From the NCBI GenBank assembly GCA_004352715.1, contig SCFE01000029.1:1245577-1309576 (forward strand): a stretch of 64,000 nt of DNA, written 5' to 3'. The notes beneath the pieces were generated by a model that worked only from the letters and a program-made list of their open reading frames with translations, made no database searches and was not told the origin of the DNA. Origin of the DNA: Hofstenia miamia. Lineage: Eukaryota; Xenacoelomorpha; Acoela. The stretch's first letter is position 1; each line of letters starts with the position of its first letter. The translations under genes were made by a program, and so were the position numbers. Shown in pieces: positions 12,421-24,717 of this stretch.

Positions 12421-15400
12421 ATGACAGTGGATCATAAAGAAACTGCAGAATTCGTTGATAAAGTTATACTCGCAGTCAAATCACAGGGCAAATTCGATTC
12501 CTTTCGCAAAGAATGTCTCACTGACGTTGAAACATTTGTGAGTACATTTATTCTTTAGTTCATTTTTATTAATTTTTGCTTATTTAGTCCTCCTACCAAA
12601 ATATTCGACAATTGGTTTTGGGAAATGTAGCGCGTTTTCTAAACAAGCAAGTATGGCGACCCGGTCTAAGCAAGAATCACATAAGAGACATGCTGCGGCG
12701 AGATCTTCAACAGTTGAGTAAAGGAATTGTGAATTAATATTCACTTTGCTTTAGATCTCACCTTTTACGTGACGGTGTTAAAAAGATTGTTGACCAGCTA
12801 GTGGCACCTCAAATTCAAACCCTTATTCGACCAGTTGTTGAAAAAAGTGTCGATGAACTCCTCAATGATAAATCATCTCCTGTTAAAACCCAACAAGTAC
12901 ATGAAGGTAGCACGCTTGTATGTTGTATTAATAAAATCTTAAATGTACATTTGACAGGTACCTAAATACTTTAGAAATAAATTTAGAATCAACCTCATTT
13001 ACAAGTAAAGATGTTGAAAACATTGGTGCAGAAACTAGCACAACTCAGCATGCCCAGCGCATTCCAGAAGATGTCCCAATGGACATTGTCCAAGAGGATG
13101 GTAAAGTTTATTCCTCTTAAATATTTATCTACCCATTTTCAAACAACTTCTATTTTAAACTCTGTTTTAAAAGGTCGTCTTGTGAAAAAAGGTTTGAAAT
13201 ACGTTCTTCTTTTATATTTTTCTTTGTTCGTATCATAAAATAGTGTTTGATAGAAACCTCTTAATGCTTTAGAAGACATAATCAAGTCTGAAGACATTAT
13301 TTCTCCGGAATTCGAACCCCTTTCTCCCGTCTCATCGCTTCATGACGAGGACCTCTCACCTGTAGAGGATGTATCACCGACTGTCAAGCAAACGTAAGTC
13401 TAATTGACTTCCCATTATAAAACGATTATTTATTTGCAAGTTATACAAAATCTATTCATATGTTGCAAAATTGTCAATGATTTATGAGGTTCTCCGCAAA
13501 GCGTTATGGTCTATGTAGATGCGTATGGAAGCTAGTTTTTTTAAGTCGCTTTAAATCTGTTTTTAACCTTATAAAAATCAGTAAAATTTATTTTTTATCA
13601 AAATTTTCCCATAAAATATCCGCAATTTTTTGTAATGTTTAGATGACTTTAAACGCGGTGTACTACGAAATATATAATTATGGTGTTTTCATAGTAATGT
13701 ATTAATACATCTGTAGTAGTCGACATTTCTCCATAACAAGTATTCAGTACTATACCGATGGAATGTTGAACCCCCACATAATCCACAAAACATTGTTTTG
13801 GAACTGCAAAAACAAGCAATTGAAATTTTTTAAATAGAGCTAACAATAGCAAAGAGTAGGTTACGCTATATTTAAAGATCTATTAGTTTCAAGCAATAAG
13901 TTGCTGAGATTTGTCTTTTTCTGCAACATTTCGCAGGCCTGAAGCAATAATGTTACTAGTCAAATTTATTTTATTAAATTTTTTACTTTGAAATCTTTTA
14001 CAATACGTTTTTGGGAAATTCTCACTAAAACCCTCAAAATATAAATTGCTTAATGTCACAAGTTTCTTCTTTAATGATAATCTCAATGCAACAATGTGAA
14101 AAATTGAGCTGTAACAATATTGCTACAGGCACACGATTTAGTCTGATGAAAACTGACGAGAAGCCCAATTTTGGGTCTGCAATTTTCCATTTGTTAACTC
14201 AGCTAAATCCAAGCTACAGTGTGCAATCTTAAGAAGGATATATAGATTTTTATAGGGCTTAATTCTAAAAATATAGTAGCTGCACTCATCGGTCTTCTTG
14301 CGATACCCTGTAATTATCTTGTCTCGACAATGTGATTGTAGGAAATTTATAATGTATTCCATAAACATTTAATTCGAATAAATTAAAAAATGGAATTTTA
14401 TTTAGAGAAGTTGACCGTCCCAAGACTCCGGGTACTCCTACACTAGATGAATTGAAAAACTCAACAGTCATCAAACCCGATCCAACACTGCTAACATCCC
14501 CCTCGAAAACCATGTCCTCTCCGTCGAAGTTGAATCCTATTCAGGTGAAAAATTAGTCATTCCTCGTATCAGTGTTGAGTTCAACCTTAAATCGTGGAAT
14601 AATAGATAATATTCAACTAGAATATAATATTTAATCTACATCTATTTTTAATTGAAAGTTTGGGTAAATCTTTCCTTTTTTTACTCTTTAAAAATTTAAG
14701 GTTCAAATAACGTTTAATTCTTTCAGGTGAAGTCAACTCTCGGCTCATTGCTGAAGGAGTCGAAGCAACGCGCAGCTGAACGTCTTCTGCAGTCCCCCAC
14801 ATTTTTACCTAAACAGCATACCCATAGACGTACTTCAGGCGTCAGTGAGCGCAGTATCCGTAAACCGATTGCACACTGGCAGGACAACATTGGTAGCATT
14901 TCTGACACCGATGAATCTTCTCTCGAAGAAGAGGTTATTTCTAAAAAGGTTCACTTTTCTATTCTTAAACAATGAATGCATTACACATGATCGCTTGTGT
15001 AATTTGATGTGGTTTTAGCGGAAGCATGCTCCTGTGTTTTACACGCAGCATTACTTATCAGACAGAGGGCTAATTGGGCCTCAAATTATTCGCTACGTAA
15101 TAGTGGTTTGATATTATAATCAAGACAAAAGACCAATTAGTTTTGGACAAACCTTTCTTTGAAAACTGATAGATGTTCTTTGAAACTCAAACAACGAACT
15201 AACTGTCTTTTGTCTATGTTTTTAACTTTCTATCTTTCTACGATCATTTTCATGCTATTTCAGTGTCGGTTGATGACTGTATGCTTCCGTTTAGGAAGTG
15301 ACCGATTCCAGCAGTCTCCTTTCTGAAACAGATTCAAGTGGCGACGCTCGGGAAAGTCCTGTTCGTCTGCAATATACGCGTTCTGGTCGACAGGGTCGAC

Positions 15401-15522
15401 GTCCCAATCGCTTCTCACCTTCTCTGAGAGACCCTCCCCACAGACGGATCGATTCATCTCGCTCAAATCAAACAAGTAAAGGTTTATGCACTTTTTATCA
15501 TAAACGTTGTTATATATGCTAA
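12421..15522 (+). CDS. BOD1/BOD1L-like protein with Shg1-type N-terminal domain
   Basis: Eight-exon model: 12421-12537, 12588-12712, 12755-12906, 12987-13100, 13273-13393, 14406-14544, 14727-14948, 15295-15522, giving 405 codons with all phases consistent. Exons 1-3 encode the conserved domain: VKSQGKFDSFRKECLTDVET, then YQNIRQLVLGNVARFLNKQV, then LRDGVKKIVDQLVAP...IRPVVEKSVDELL. This matches animal BOD1/FAM44 proteins and the COMPASS Shg1 family. BOD1 protects PP2A-B56-dependent kinetochore signalling; the longer BOD1L acts with SETD1A and at stalled forks. Exons 4-8 encode an acidic, Ser/Pro-rich tail ending with a basic RSGRQGRRPNRF stretch that could contact DNA. The exon 2 donor (GTTGAG) is weak but restores family spacing exactly. 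A donor at 15476 could splice exon 8 onward instead of using the stop at 15520, so the 3' end is uncertain. Confidence 0.85.
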
Positions 15523-17176
15523 ATAGCTATTGCTGCATGCTTTTATTTGAAAATGTCATTTTTTCATAACTAATTATTGGGTTGACATCTTCGATTTCAA
15601 TTTTTTGTAGTGTACACACTATGTTCACAATTTTCTTTTATTATAATCTTACAAAATTTTACCACATTCACAACGTGACATTCGCTCACACTTTGTTACT
15701 AGTAATGTTTTTTCGGGTACATATCCATGGTAGCAAATCGAAAAAATTAAAGAAACTTTTTGACAAGTATTTGATAATGGGCGAACACGCATTAATTTAA
15801 ATGAGCCGGTCTAAAGTTTCCTCGACCGCGGCGGGATTGAACCTGAATTTTCGGCCCATGTCCATCTCTGATTGAACCAAAGTTGAAAGAAAAGTAGAAT
15901 GATCTAAAATCTTCCGAACACTACTGGTATAATTATCCATTCAACAATAGTAGAATAATCCAGTGTTTTGAATTTTAATACCGTGTTGTTGTGCCTAAAT
16001 GCAAACAATTATGATGATAAAAAATGGTTGATGTCTGACATACCTATAGTGAAAAACCATTGTGTCGGTGAAATTTTAAGTTCCATTACCCAGCAGTGCC
16101 GGATAGGACTTCAAAGGCCACAATCCAACAAACAATTCTTCACCTCAGTCTGTTTAATTTCTTTTTGAAGTTTTTTAAATTGTAGGATTCATAAGTCGAT
16201 TGTAATTTGTTTAATATTCAATCAATATCCTCAAACGTATTGGATTTAATCAATCAGACGTAGACTATGTTTATTAATTATATATATATATATATATAAA
16301 TGAAATATTATTCAATAATTTTCAATTTATTTAATATAAATTTATTAAATCTAAGCTTTCACCAGTCAACAGTTATTTTGAAATTTTCGAATTGTCAACA
16401 TTTGAGTCAGTATTGTAATAAAACGTTCATAAAATTTATCATATTCAAGTGTTGTGTGTGCGCATTAGTCTTCCGCGAAAATTGTGTTTCATTCTTAAAA
16501 TGAGTTTTTCCAATGCATAAAAAACAAAAGCAGTTTTCAAATATATTGAATATAGCTTATAAAAAGCTACTCTGCTATGTGATAAGCAAATACGGTTTGT
16601 TAAAATCAGCTGAGATTGATTAGCTTCGAATGTCAGATATACTCGTTAGTAGATTTCAGTGTAATAAATTAATAAGGGTCTGTCGATAATTATATTGAAG
16701 TGTTTAAAGTATCTAGTTTAATCATTCAATGTTGTTAATAACTACAATGATTATGGACTATGTTCGGAAGATCATCGACACGTGTCATCATAATTCATTT
16801 GATATGTTATAGGCTGAGGACATGGATAAATACTTCTCTGTCTTCATTGATTTTGCACTATTTTTCAACACTTTCACTTTTAATGTAAAGTGTTTGTTTA
16901 GATTTTACATTTAATTTATCAGTATAGATAGATACATCTATGCTAAGTAAAATAGATATTTTCCACAAATGCTAGACTCTATTGCAGTATACTACCCTCT
17001 AATAGAAAAATGTCCTGTCACAAATATGCAAAAAGTTGAGATTTTTGCATTGTGTACAGAAAGGTGTTTTATCATTATATAATTAGAAAATTTGTTAGAT
17101 AATAATATCACAAATCGTCTCAATTAATAGTAATATCCATAATTCGATTTTTAAGCATTTACAAGCAACATCTTAG
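15523..17176. other. Downstream flank of the BOD1-like gene
   Basis: No exon recognised. It contains a short TA run at 16279-16298 and an AATAAA at 16417-16422 that could serve the BOD1-like transcript. Further 3' exons of that gene, if any, were not identified. Confidence 0.4.
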
Positions 17177-17407
17177 CATGATGAAGCTCCGCCTTTCCTT
17201 TTTAAAATTACGCCAGAAGAATATGATGTAATAGATTGACCAAATTCATCATCTGTTCTTACAAATCACAACTTAGCTGTAATTCTGGGGTTGTTCAAAG
17301 AAATAATAGCAAGGAAAATTATAGAATCGAAGAATTTGGAAAATAGTTGGTCAGCAGTAGATATGTCTATGTATTCAAGAATGCATTCAAGCAGGCGTGT
17401 GCAATGA
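17177..17407 (+). pseudogene. Unrecognised coding-like stretch with one in-frame TGA
   Basis: Immediately after a possible splice acceptor (catcttag) a frame reads PPFLFKITPEEYDVID, then TGA, then stays open for 55 more codons including NHNLAVILGLFKEIIARKII, ending in TGA. Such a long, compositionally protein-like frame is unusual in this AT-rich neighbourhood. I do not recognise the protein. It may be a fragment of a transposon gene or a dead exon; chance is possible. Confidence 0.25.
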
Positions 17408-17435
17408 ATAACTTGCCAAAATTTTATAATGTATA

Positions 17436-18299
17436 TAGTAAAATCTCTCTATAACACACCTCGCTATAACATACTTTTCACTATAGCGTACTTTTTATTT
17501 AGTCCCTTGAAAATGCCCTAAAAATTCCTACTTAAAATTTCGCTATAACGTACTTTATTCGCTATAACGTACTTTTTCGCTATAGCGTACCTTCAATTTA
17601 GTCCCCTTAATCACAAATAATGCAACCCTAACCATTCCCTATAACGTACCTGCTACTTTAATAGATGAAAGTTTTTGATAAATTAAAATAAAAGGTTGCT
17701 ACCAAAACGCAGATAATTATCAGCCACTCAAAACTTAGTGCAGATCACAGAGTAAGAAGCAGCTGACATGTGAAACAAAGACGGTAGAAATATAGCCTAA
17801 TTCATGGCTCATAGCATATTGCCATAAATAATTGATACTGATACCTCGATGTGTTACTGCACCATAGAACGGCTGTTGTTTTCACGTTGCGTAGTCTGTA
17901 CATCTCGGCGCATTACATCTTAGTGCTACAATAATCCTTTTGCGCGCAATGATTGCCCATTTAGTTTATATGACCAATCAGAAGCGTTTGTGGCCCGTCT
18001 TTGTATACATAAGTATAGCTGCTTGCAATCACTGTTGCAATGTTGTCTAGTACTATTTAATTTTCTGTTACACTATACCTATTATGATTAATACAATTAA
18101 AAAAGTTTTTGTTTTACTGTATATACATTACATGTAAAATGCTCGGTATATATTAACACATAATACCTTAGTACCGTTAACTATTGTATTAAAATTGCAA
18201 ATAATGCATTAAAGATCTTACTAATAGCTATAACGAACTTTCGCTATAACTTACTTTTCTGGCTGATCCCTTCAAGTACGTTATAGAGAGATTTTACTG
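17436..18299. mobile_element. Non-autonomous Tc1/pogo-type element (864 bp) with TA duplication
   Basis: The left end reads TAGTAAAATCTCTCTATAAC and the right end, inverted, CAGTAAAATCTCTCTATAAC. Both are flanked by TA (17434-17435 and 18300-18301), the target of Tc1/mariner/pogo transposases; pogo/Tigger-like ends typically start CAGTAAAAC. Just inside the ends are several direct copies of a CGCTATAACGTACTTT motif (17462, 17542, 17559, and reversed or diverged copies near 18230-18250), a likely subterminal transposase-binding array. There is no transposase ORF. Confidence 0.75.
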
Positions 18300-18302
18300 T
18301 AG

Positions 18303-18891
18303 GGCATTATCAAAAAGTCCCCTGGCCGTTACGTAGGGAATTCACACATGTTTTAGCCCACAAAAAAGTTTGGGTGATCATTAGAGAAGAATATTGTAAA
18401 CCAAATGAAGGATACCATGCATGGCTTCAACACAATTCAATTTGAAAAGTAGGACTTGACCAGCTTTGATAAAAATAGGATTTGAAATTTCGTTACGGAC
18501 GGAATCGCAAAATCTGGTGGTTTCAACATCATTTATATGTATGAAAATCTCTGTGAAGTATATGCATATTTTCATCAGGTAATGGTATGTTATGAAAGGT
18601 CACTAAATTAGCTTTATAAGAGTACATAGCATTTGTATTTATAATGATTCATTGCTTCTGTACCTATCAGGTAACATTTCGTTATGGACGGAAAATATTC
18701 CCATTTTTCTGCTACATTCTCATAAGATTAAAAATGATAAGTCATGCTCAAATACATATAACATGAGGTTAAACAAGAGGTTACTGTGTCCAAAGTTGTC
18801 TAATTCTGGCAGGAACACAGGTTAAAAGATTTTGTTACGAACGGAAAATCATTGATAAAGTACAAAAAAGTGACCACTTTTTGATAATGCC
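18303..18891. mobile_element. Inverted-repeat element (589 bp) with CGTTACGGACGGAA motifs
   Basis: It starts GGCATTATCAAAAAGT and ends with its exact inverse ACTTTTTGATAATGCC. Inside, near-identical copies of CGTTACGGACGGAA occur at about 18492, 18680 and 18833, plus a related CCGTTACGTAGG near the left end. There is no coding capacity and no clear target duplication. The left end lies one base from the end of the preceding element, so one probably inserted beside or into the other. The superfamily is undetermined. Confidence 0.55.
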
Positions 18892-19754
18892 AAATAATGC
18901 ACTAGTTTATAACATCAAATGGGTGCGTGTATTGCACTTTTTAAATTAAAAAACAATAACATTAAATGGGGAATAAAGAATAAGCAAGACGTGAATCGGC
19001 TATAGACACTGCAAATATCTCTTGTGGGAATTGAGTTACCATGGAGTGATTTTACTTATGGCGTTAAATTATTGCTAACATTTATAAGCAAAGGAAATTT
19101 CGGAAAACAATGATATGGCATAAATAGCAATTGTTACTTCATCTAATTACATTTTGCTACAAATGCGTTTGTATGTTCTCTGTTACATCTGTTCCGTAAG
19201 GCATTTAAAGATGAAGTACATCGAAGTATTTTTTTCAGTCCATCTCTGCTAAATTCATTGTAAAATATTTCAAAATCCATTATCATTGCAAACTTATATT
19301 GTTTGTAGTACTACTGTAAAAAAATATGGCTTTAGCGCCTGTTTCAGCCTGTTATTGCAAGCAATTTTTAAATTTACGCGGTCTACGTATGCAAGCTGTC
19401 AATTTGTTTAAAATAGATTCTTTAGGGTTCAAAGGATTTTGTTTTTCATATGTAACTTTCGTCACGTGTTTTCTTAATGAATAATGATCTTGAAATGTTC
19501 ACACTTTGTATATTAACTTTACAGTTTTTTAGAATAACTACTTAAGTTTATATTTGTGGCATGCTTGTCAATTGAAGAAAGTTTTAGAGTCGTCATTCAA
19601 CAATTTTCTGTCAATCCTCATGTTTGTACAAATTTCGTTTGGCGTTCTTTAGTTAAACATAACTTTTTTATATATAATTTTACAATATAACTTCTTATCT
19701 CAGAGACTATAGCTACAAAGATATTTTCTACTTACGATTTCATTTTGTTGTCAA
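18892..19754. other. AT-rich stretch without recognised content
   Basis: I see no exon, repeat terminus or RNA gene in this stretch. Confidence 0.45.
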
Positions 19755-20430
19755 ATGCAAACTTGGAAGGAAGTTGCATCAATAATGAACTGCAGTACTG
19801 AAACCGTTCGCAGGGTCATTCAGAAAAAGGAAGTTGCATCAATAATGAACTGCAGTACTGAAACCGTTCGCAGGGTCATTCAGAAAAAGGAAGTTGCATC
19901 AATAATGAACTGCAGTACTGAAACCGTTCGCAGGGTTATTCAGAATAACCAAAACAAGCTTTTTATTGGAAAGTGACTGCAAAACATAGTTGAGCGTACA
20001 AAACAAATGTTGGTTGATTTTATTACTGAAAAGACACTGTAGAAGTCCTGTAAAAGATATTTTGAGTAAATTCAATTCTGCCACCCCAACCACAATTTCC
20101 ATAACGACACTGAAATGGCGTATGCAGGAAACTAAAACAATAGTATACTGGTTTTCAAAAAGCTTCATTGCGAAGTGTTTCAACCGGAAACTGCGGATCA
20201 GGGGGTGCAAACGTCATATAGATGTACCTTTATCGTCATGAAAAACCTGAATGTGGCACGACGACTTCTGATTTTGCACAAAGCGCGACTGGACCGGACT
20301 TTTGTTGTTTATTTACAGAAAACAAAATATTTGAGACTAGTTGCAGCCGGCTTATGACCTGAACATTGGGTATGGAAAGAATTTGAGGGTTCGAATTTTC
20401 TTTCATGCACTTCTAACAGATGAATAATTT
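19755..20430 (+). pseudogene. Tc1-like transposase relic with triplicated helix-turn-helix
   Basis: The frame starting at 19755 reads a helix-turn-helix unit (EVASIMNCSTETVRRVIQK) three times. Downstream, in broken frames, come segments resembling the second DNA-binding part and the start of the catalytic domain of Tc1 transposases, for example NRKLRIRGCKRHIDVPLSS where family members have a RK.RL.WAK.H..W pattern. Several stops and frameshifts follow, so no active enzyme is possible. Terminal inverted repeats were not located. Confidence 0.55.
19767..19945 (+). repeat. Tandem repeat, three 60-bp units
   Basis: Units at 19767-19826, 19827-19886 and 19887-19945 are virtually identical; the third has a C-to-T change and diverges in its last bases. 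Sixty bases are exactly 20 codons, so the expansion keeps the helix-turn-helix frame of the transposase relic in phase. Confidence 0.9.
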
Positions 20431-22507
20431 TATCAAAAATTTTCACCATACCGTTCAAATCCTAGCATTTTCAATTTCCTAATAAGCTATAAGAATATTG
20501 CTTGAGAATTGTGCAAAAAGATTTTGCATTTAAAGTAACTGTAAGCAGTTTAGGGTAAGTTGCATTACAGTTTATATTTATATCAAGTACATCCTAAATA
20601 TTGTTCAGATGTTACTATGGTTGCAAGACTGGGATTAATTTAAAATAATATTTAATTAGCATAATTTTCTGTTTTTTTAGAATATGTTAATATAATGTTT
20701 CATTGAAATACAGTGTAAACAAAAATGGGAAATATTATTCAAAAGAGGTGGATATTGCTTTTATAAAATCCTTCCATCTATGGAGTTTAGGACTAAGCAG
20801 GTTTAAATCCGGTCAGGTTTGATACTGATTCAAATCAGGTCTGAAGTGCAGGTGAACTCATCACATATATATATTTATATCAGTGAATTGATCGCTTAAT
20901 AAATTTTCGCTTATCGTCGCTTTCGCATTTTCAAGTTGCACTTATCACAGCTTGAGCTTTTGTGCTTTCGTCTATAGCGCTTAGAAGTTTTAGAATAGAA
21001 TAGAAAAAAAAGTCAATAAAAATACTAATGTAAAATAGGATCAGAAAAAAATATTAACCAATTTACGTCAAGTTACTAAGCTAATATTCGAACCGAAAAT
21101 AATATTTTTGGATCCTACTTTGAGACATTTAAGTTTTTTTCCGTTGACGTATCGGAAGAAGAAAAATTTAAGCATTCTTCAACTAGATTTTGATAAGTGG
21201 GCTTATGCATCACATGCATGAAGCTTTGAACGCCTCTGCTCACAAATTCATTTTTTATGATTTTGGATTGAATGTTGATGGTGACTTATTCCAAGATAGA
21301 ATCTATAACATGTCAGCTCTCACATAGTATTTGTTATATTTCTTATCTTTGTAAATTTTTTCACAAAAAAGTAACACTATCTAACCTTGAGCAATCCAAA
21401 ACCTAATCACAAAAAGCTGGAAATTTTCATTTACTTCTAAGTTTACGATAATCAAAAAATGTAAACTCTTTTTATTATGCTTATGCAATGACAGCAAAAA
21501 AGCTTTAATTTTTGAAAATCGGAGTAATATTTTTGTTGTAATTATGTTATTTTACCTGTTTGTAATTAGTCATAATTGAATAAAGTTTACTGGCAACCTC
21601 ACCAATCAATCTTACCTGCAATATATCAGATTCGTAGATTAGATTCATTTTTACTGATTAATTTCGCGATTATTGATACAAAAATTCCTTAAAACTATCA
21701 ATATGCGGGAATTGAATTAGTAGCGAGTCCAAGTGCATTCATTTTAATAAACATCTGATTTTTGCGCCGCTTGTGCAGCTTATGCTTACGCTTGTCAATA
21801 CACTTATATATATATATATATAGTTATGTCGCTTCATTGTACACTCCGCGTGCAGGTAGAAAATTCGAACTCTTTTTGGGAATTGGAAATTTCCATTAAA
21901 CCTGTTTGTTTGAAGCATAGTTTGTCGATTCAGGAAGTTCACCAAAAACTAAGACTATAATTAATAAGCGTGACTATTTCAATATAAATTGAATTCTCGA
22001 CATATAGTTAATTTAAGAGGCAAATATTTAGTTAATGCCATTTACTTGCACCATAATTATCATCGTTAAAAAATGTCAATATTGTTTATTCCTTTAGGAA
22101 CATATACAAGCTTGATAATGCGCTTAGGCTTATAAAATATCACATGTGTGTGTAATGATAGACAAATACCTTAAGTTTAAACCAATGATTTTTAGTTGTG
22201 AACATGCGCCACACATTTAACCATTATACATCATTCAAATTCAATTAGACGCTGTAAATAATCAAATTATTGCGCTTAAATGATGTTATTTTCATATTCC
22301 TTTCTCAAAATCTAACTCAAGGAAAAAGAAGAGAACAAATACACCAGTGGATTTCTCTAATAATAATTTAATTTCCAATTTTGTATTTTATATGAAGGAA
22401 AGATATCATGAATTCTAGTGTAAATTACCTTTAATTGTGAATGCACCAAGTTCTTATAAGCAATCTTACCCTAGAAAACGGCAAAAAAAATAAACAATTG
22501 TTAAAGG
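20431..22507. other. AT-rich stretch without recognised content
   Basis: No supported gene. It contains a short TA run near 21805-21823. The short ORFs show no domain. Confidence 0.45.
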
Positions 22508-22700
22508 TGTGTTCCCACTATCGACTTTTATCATCTGTCAAGAAATCGGTGATAAAAGTCGATAGTGGGAACACCCTATCTGCGTTTTTATCGGCTGATA
22601 AAAGTCGATAGTCTGAACGCTCCATCAGATTTTTTGGCAAAACAGCCAGATTTCTGTCATCTGATAATTTATCAGCTGATAAAGTCGATAGTCTGAACGG
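22508..22700. repeat. Hairpin-forming repeat with two extra direct copies of the arm core
   Basis: Arms of about 26 bases (near 22508-22533 and 22550-22576), centred on CCACTATCGACTTTTATCA and its inverse, enclose a 16-base loop. The core recurs as GATAAAAGTCGATAGTCTGA at about 22597 and, lacking one A, at about 22678, each followed by ACG. It is probably a MITE or an array of element ends, but no target duplication was identified. Confidence 0.6.
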
Positions 22701-23048
22701 TACTAAAACTAGTCGAATAGCTCCTTGAAACTAATTGCTTACTTCTCAACTTCAAAACATGTAAACATTGTTTACATTCCAAGACAAACCAATCCATAAA
22801 CAGATGTTGTTTTTCTTACTGTCAATCAAAAAATGATAATTATAACAATATAATAATATCAGACATATTGTGTTTTCCTCAACTATGTATTAATTAAATA
22901 ATTGCAGGAATGCAAAGACAATATTTTGTTTGAATAATTCCTTGACGTGCTTTTCATCGCGTTTTACTTTACTGATCGTCTGTCGGCATATTCAAAATTT
23001 GAAAATATAAATGTTAATGCGAGAAAAAAAATATATATATATAAATTA

Positions 23049-23168
23049 TAAATTTAACATAGTAAACAGTAATCGACCAGAGTACTGGTCAACCAAGCTT
23101 ATTTATTCACTGCTGGGTACATGATCGACCAGCACTCTATCCGATTAATGCTTACTATGTTAAATTTA
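23049..23168. repeat. 120-bp inverted-repeat element
   Basis: The perfect 17-base arms are TAAATTTAACATAGTAA and its inverse. The interior has two copies of ATCGACCAG (about 23071 and 23124). The size and symmetry fit a very small MITE. Flanking duplication is not clear. Confidence 0.5.
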
Positions 23169-23699
23169 TATGCACAATAGAGTTCGATCGATGGTTAAAA
23201 TGCTCATGTAAAAATTTTTAAGATTGGACACAAATTCATCGAGCTATACCCGGCCAAATGGACAAAAAATTTCAAATTTTTTACGTTTTTTGTATCTAGC
23301 TAATTTGATTTTAGGTTTTTGGATTTTGGCTTTTTTTAATTCAAATTCGCATTTTCAAACTTTCAAATACAATTTTCATATTTTTTGCAAAAAATTCCAA
23401 ACTTTCCAATCAAATTTTGATATTCATATTTTGGCAAAATTTACACATCAACTATATTCAGTTCCCCCAATATAATTTTATGGCAAATTTTTAAATATAT
23501 AATAAATTTAGAATTATTGCTGATATTGAAAATGAAGTCCTTTAACAAGCATTAATAATGACTTTGTAAATTCATTCATTTAAGTAAAACTTTGGCATGT
23601 TTGATAATGAAGCCATAGTGAACACATTTTGCAAACTTTGTGAATGTGACTATCATGACCACATGTATGTTGCCTGTTTTCTTGATTTACCTGGAATTT

Positions 23700-24480
23700 T
23701 TATTGACTTGTTGCTACATGCAGTTGTGTATCTCTTTGGAAAATTGAGAGAAGCAACACAATTTTGAGTTCATAATTGGTGGATAGGCTCATTCGTTGAC
23801 TTGTATGCTCCAGCCAGCAAAGTACGCTTATGAATCTCTTCAGGTTTTGTGTCTTGCCGATTTTGTAAAATAAACTGTGCTCCTTGATTGAGTTATTCAA
23901 CAGTTTTTGCAATTGTTTCAATGTTTGTAAATATTTGCAAGGAACCACAATCGAATTACATGTTTTATTTGAGGCAACATGCGGATGTTCATTTGAGAAA
24001 ACAACATGTGCCTTTTGAGCTGCAGTCCACTGAGTATATTCTCTTACTCCCTGTAGATATGATTATTGTTGCATCTACTAGACGATATAAATGAAGTCCA
24101 CGTTGTTGAAGATTTCGATTAACGTTCTTGTACAAATCTCTAATGAACTGGTTTTAACCCGGAGCATCGAACTCATCTGCTATCTACCGCGTATTGTTTG
24201 CTGTCATCTGTTGTGGCTGAGAAATTTAGCCTTTTCACAATGAACTTTGCAAGCTGTAGACATGTGTCAGACTTTTGTATCTCTGAATTGTTCTACTATT
24301 TTAACGAGGTCCGACACATCTGTGTGACAGCAATTTGGCGAATGTTTTCTACAGTGTTCATTTGTGAAGCAATACAACTCAAACAAACCATTACCAAAGT
24401 TGAACAAGACATTTGTTCGATGCTGGTAGTAGTCTTTTTCACCTTATAAAAATGAACTAATTGTAGGTAAAAATACAATA
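23700..24480 (-). other. Possibly decayed coding sequence, unidentified
   Basis: Several minus-strand frames (for example 23948-23700 and 24478-24296) look somewhat protein-like but are interrupted by stops and frameshifts and match nothing I can name. It is listed only so that the stretch is not read as featureless. Confidence 0.15.
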
Positions 24481-24717
24481 TTTAAAAAATTTTGCTCTGG
24501 TGCAATAAATGGGTCAACAGTGGATTATTTAGGCCGGAACCAAATACCGAAATGCTTTTTCAAAAGGCAATATAATTTTCAGATTGAATTCTGTTAGATC
24601 ATTAGAAGTTTAATTTTTTTAATTCACACCTAAATATCGTACCCTATAGTTAGTTTTAAGTACTTAGATGAAACTTTTTGACTTTGTTTTAATTTGAATT
24701 TCATTCTTTTCTTTTAG

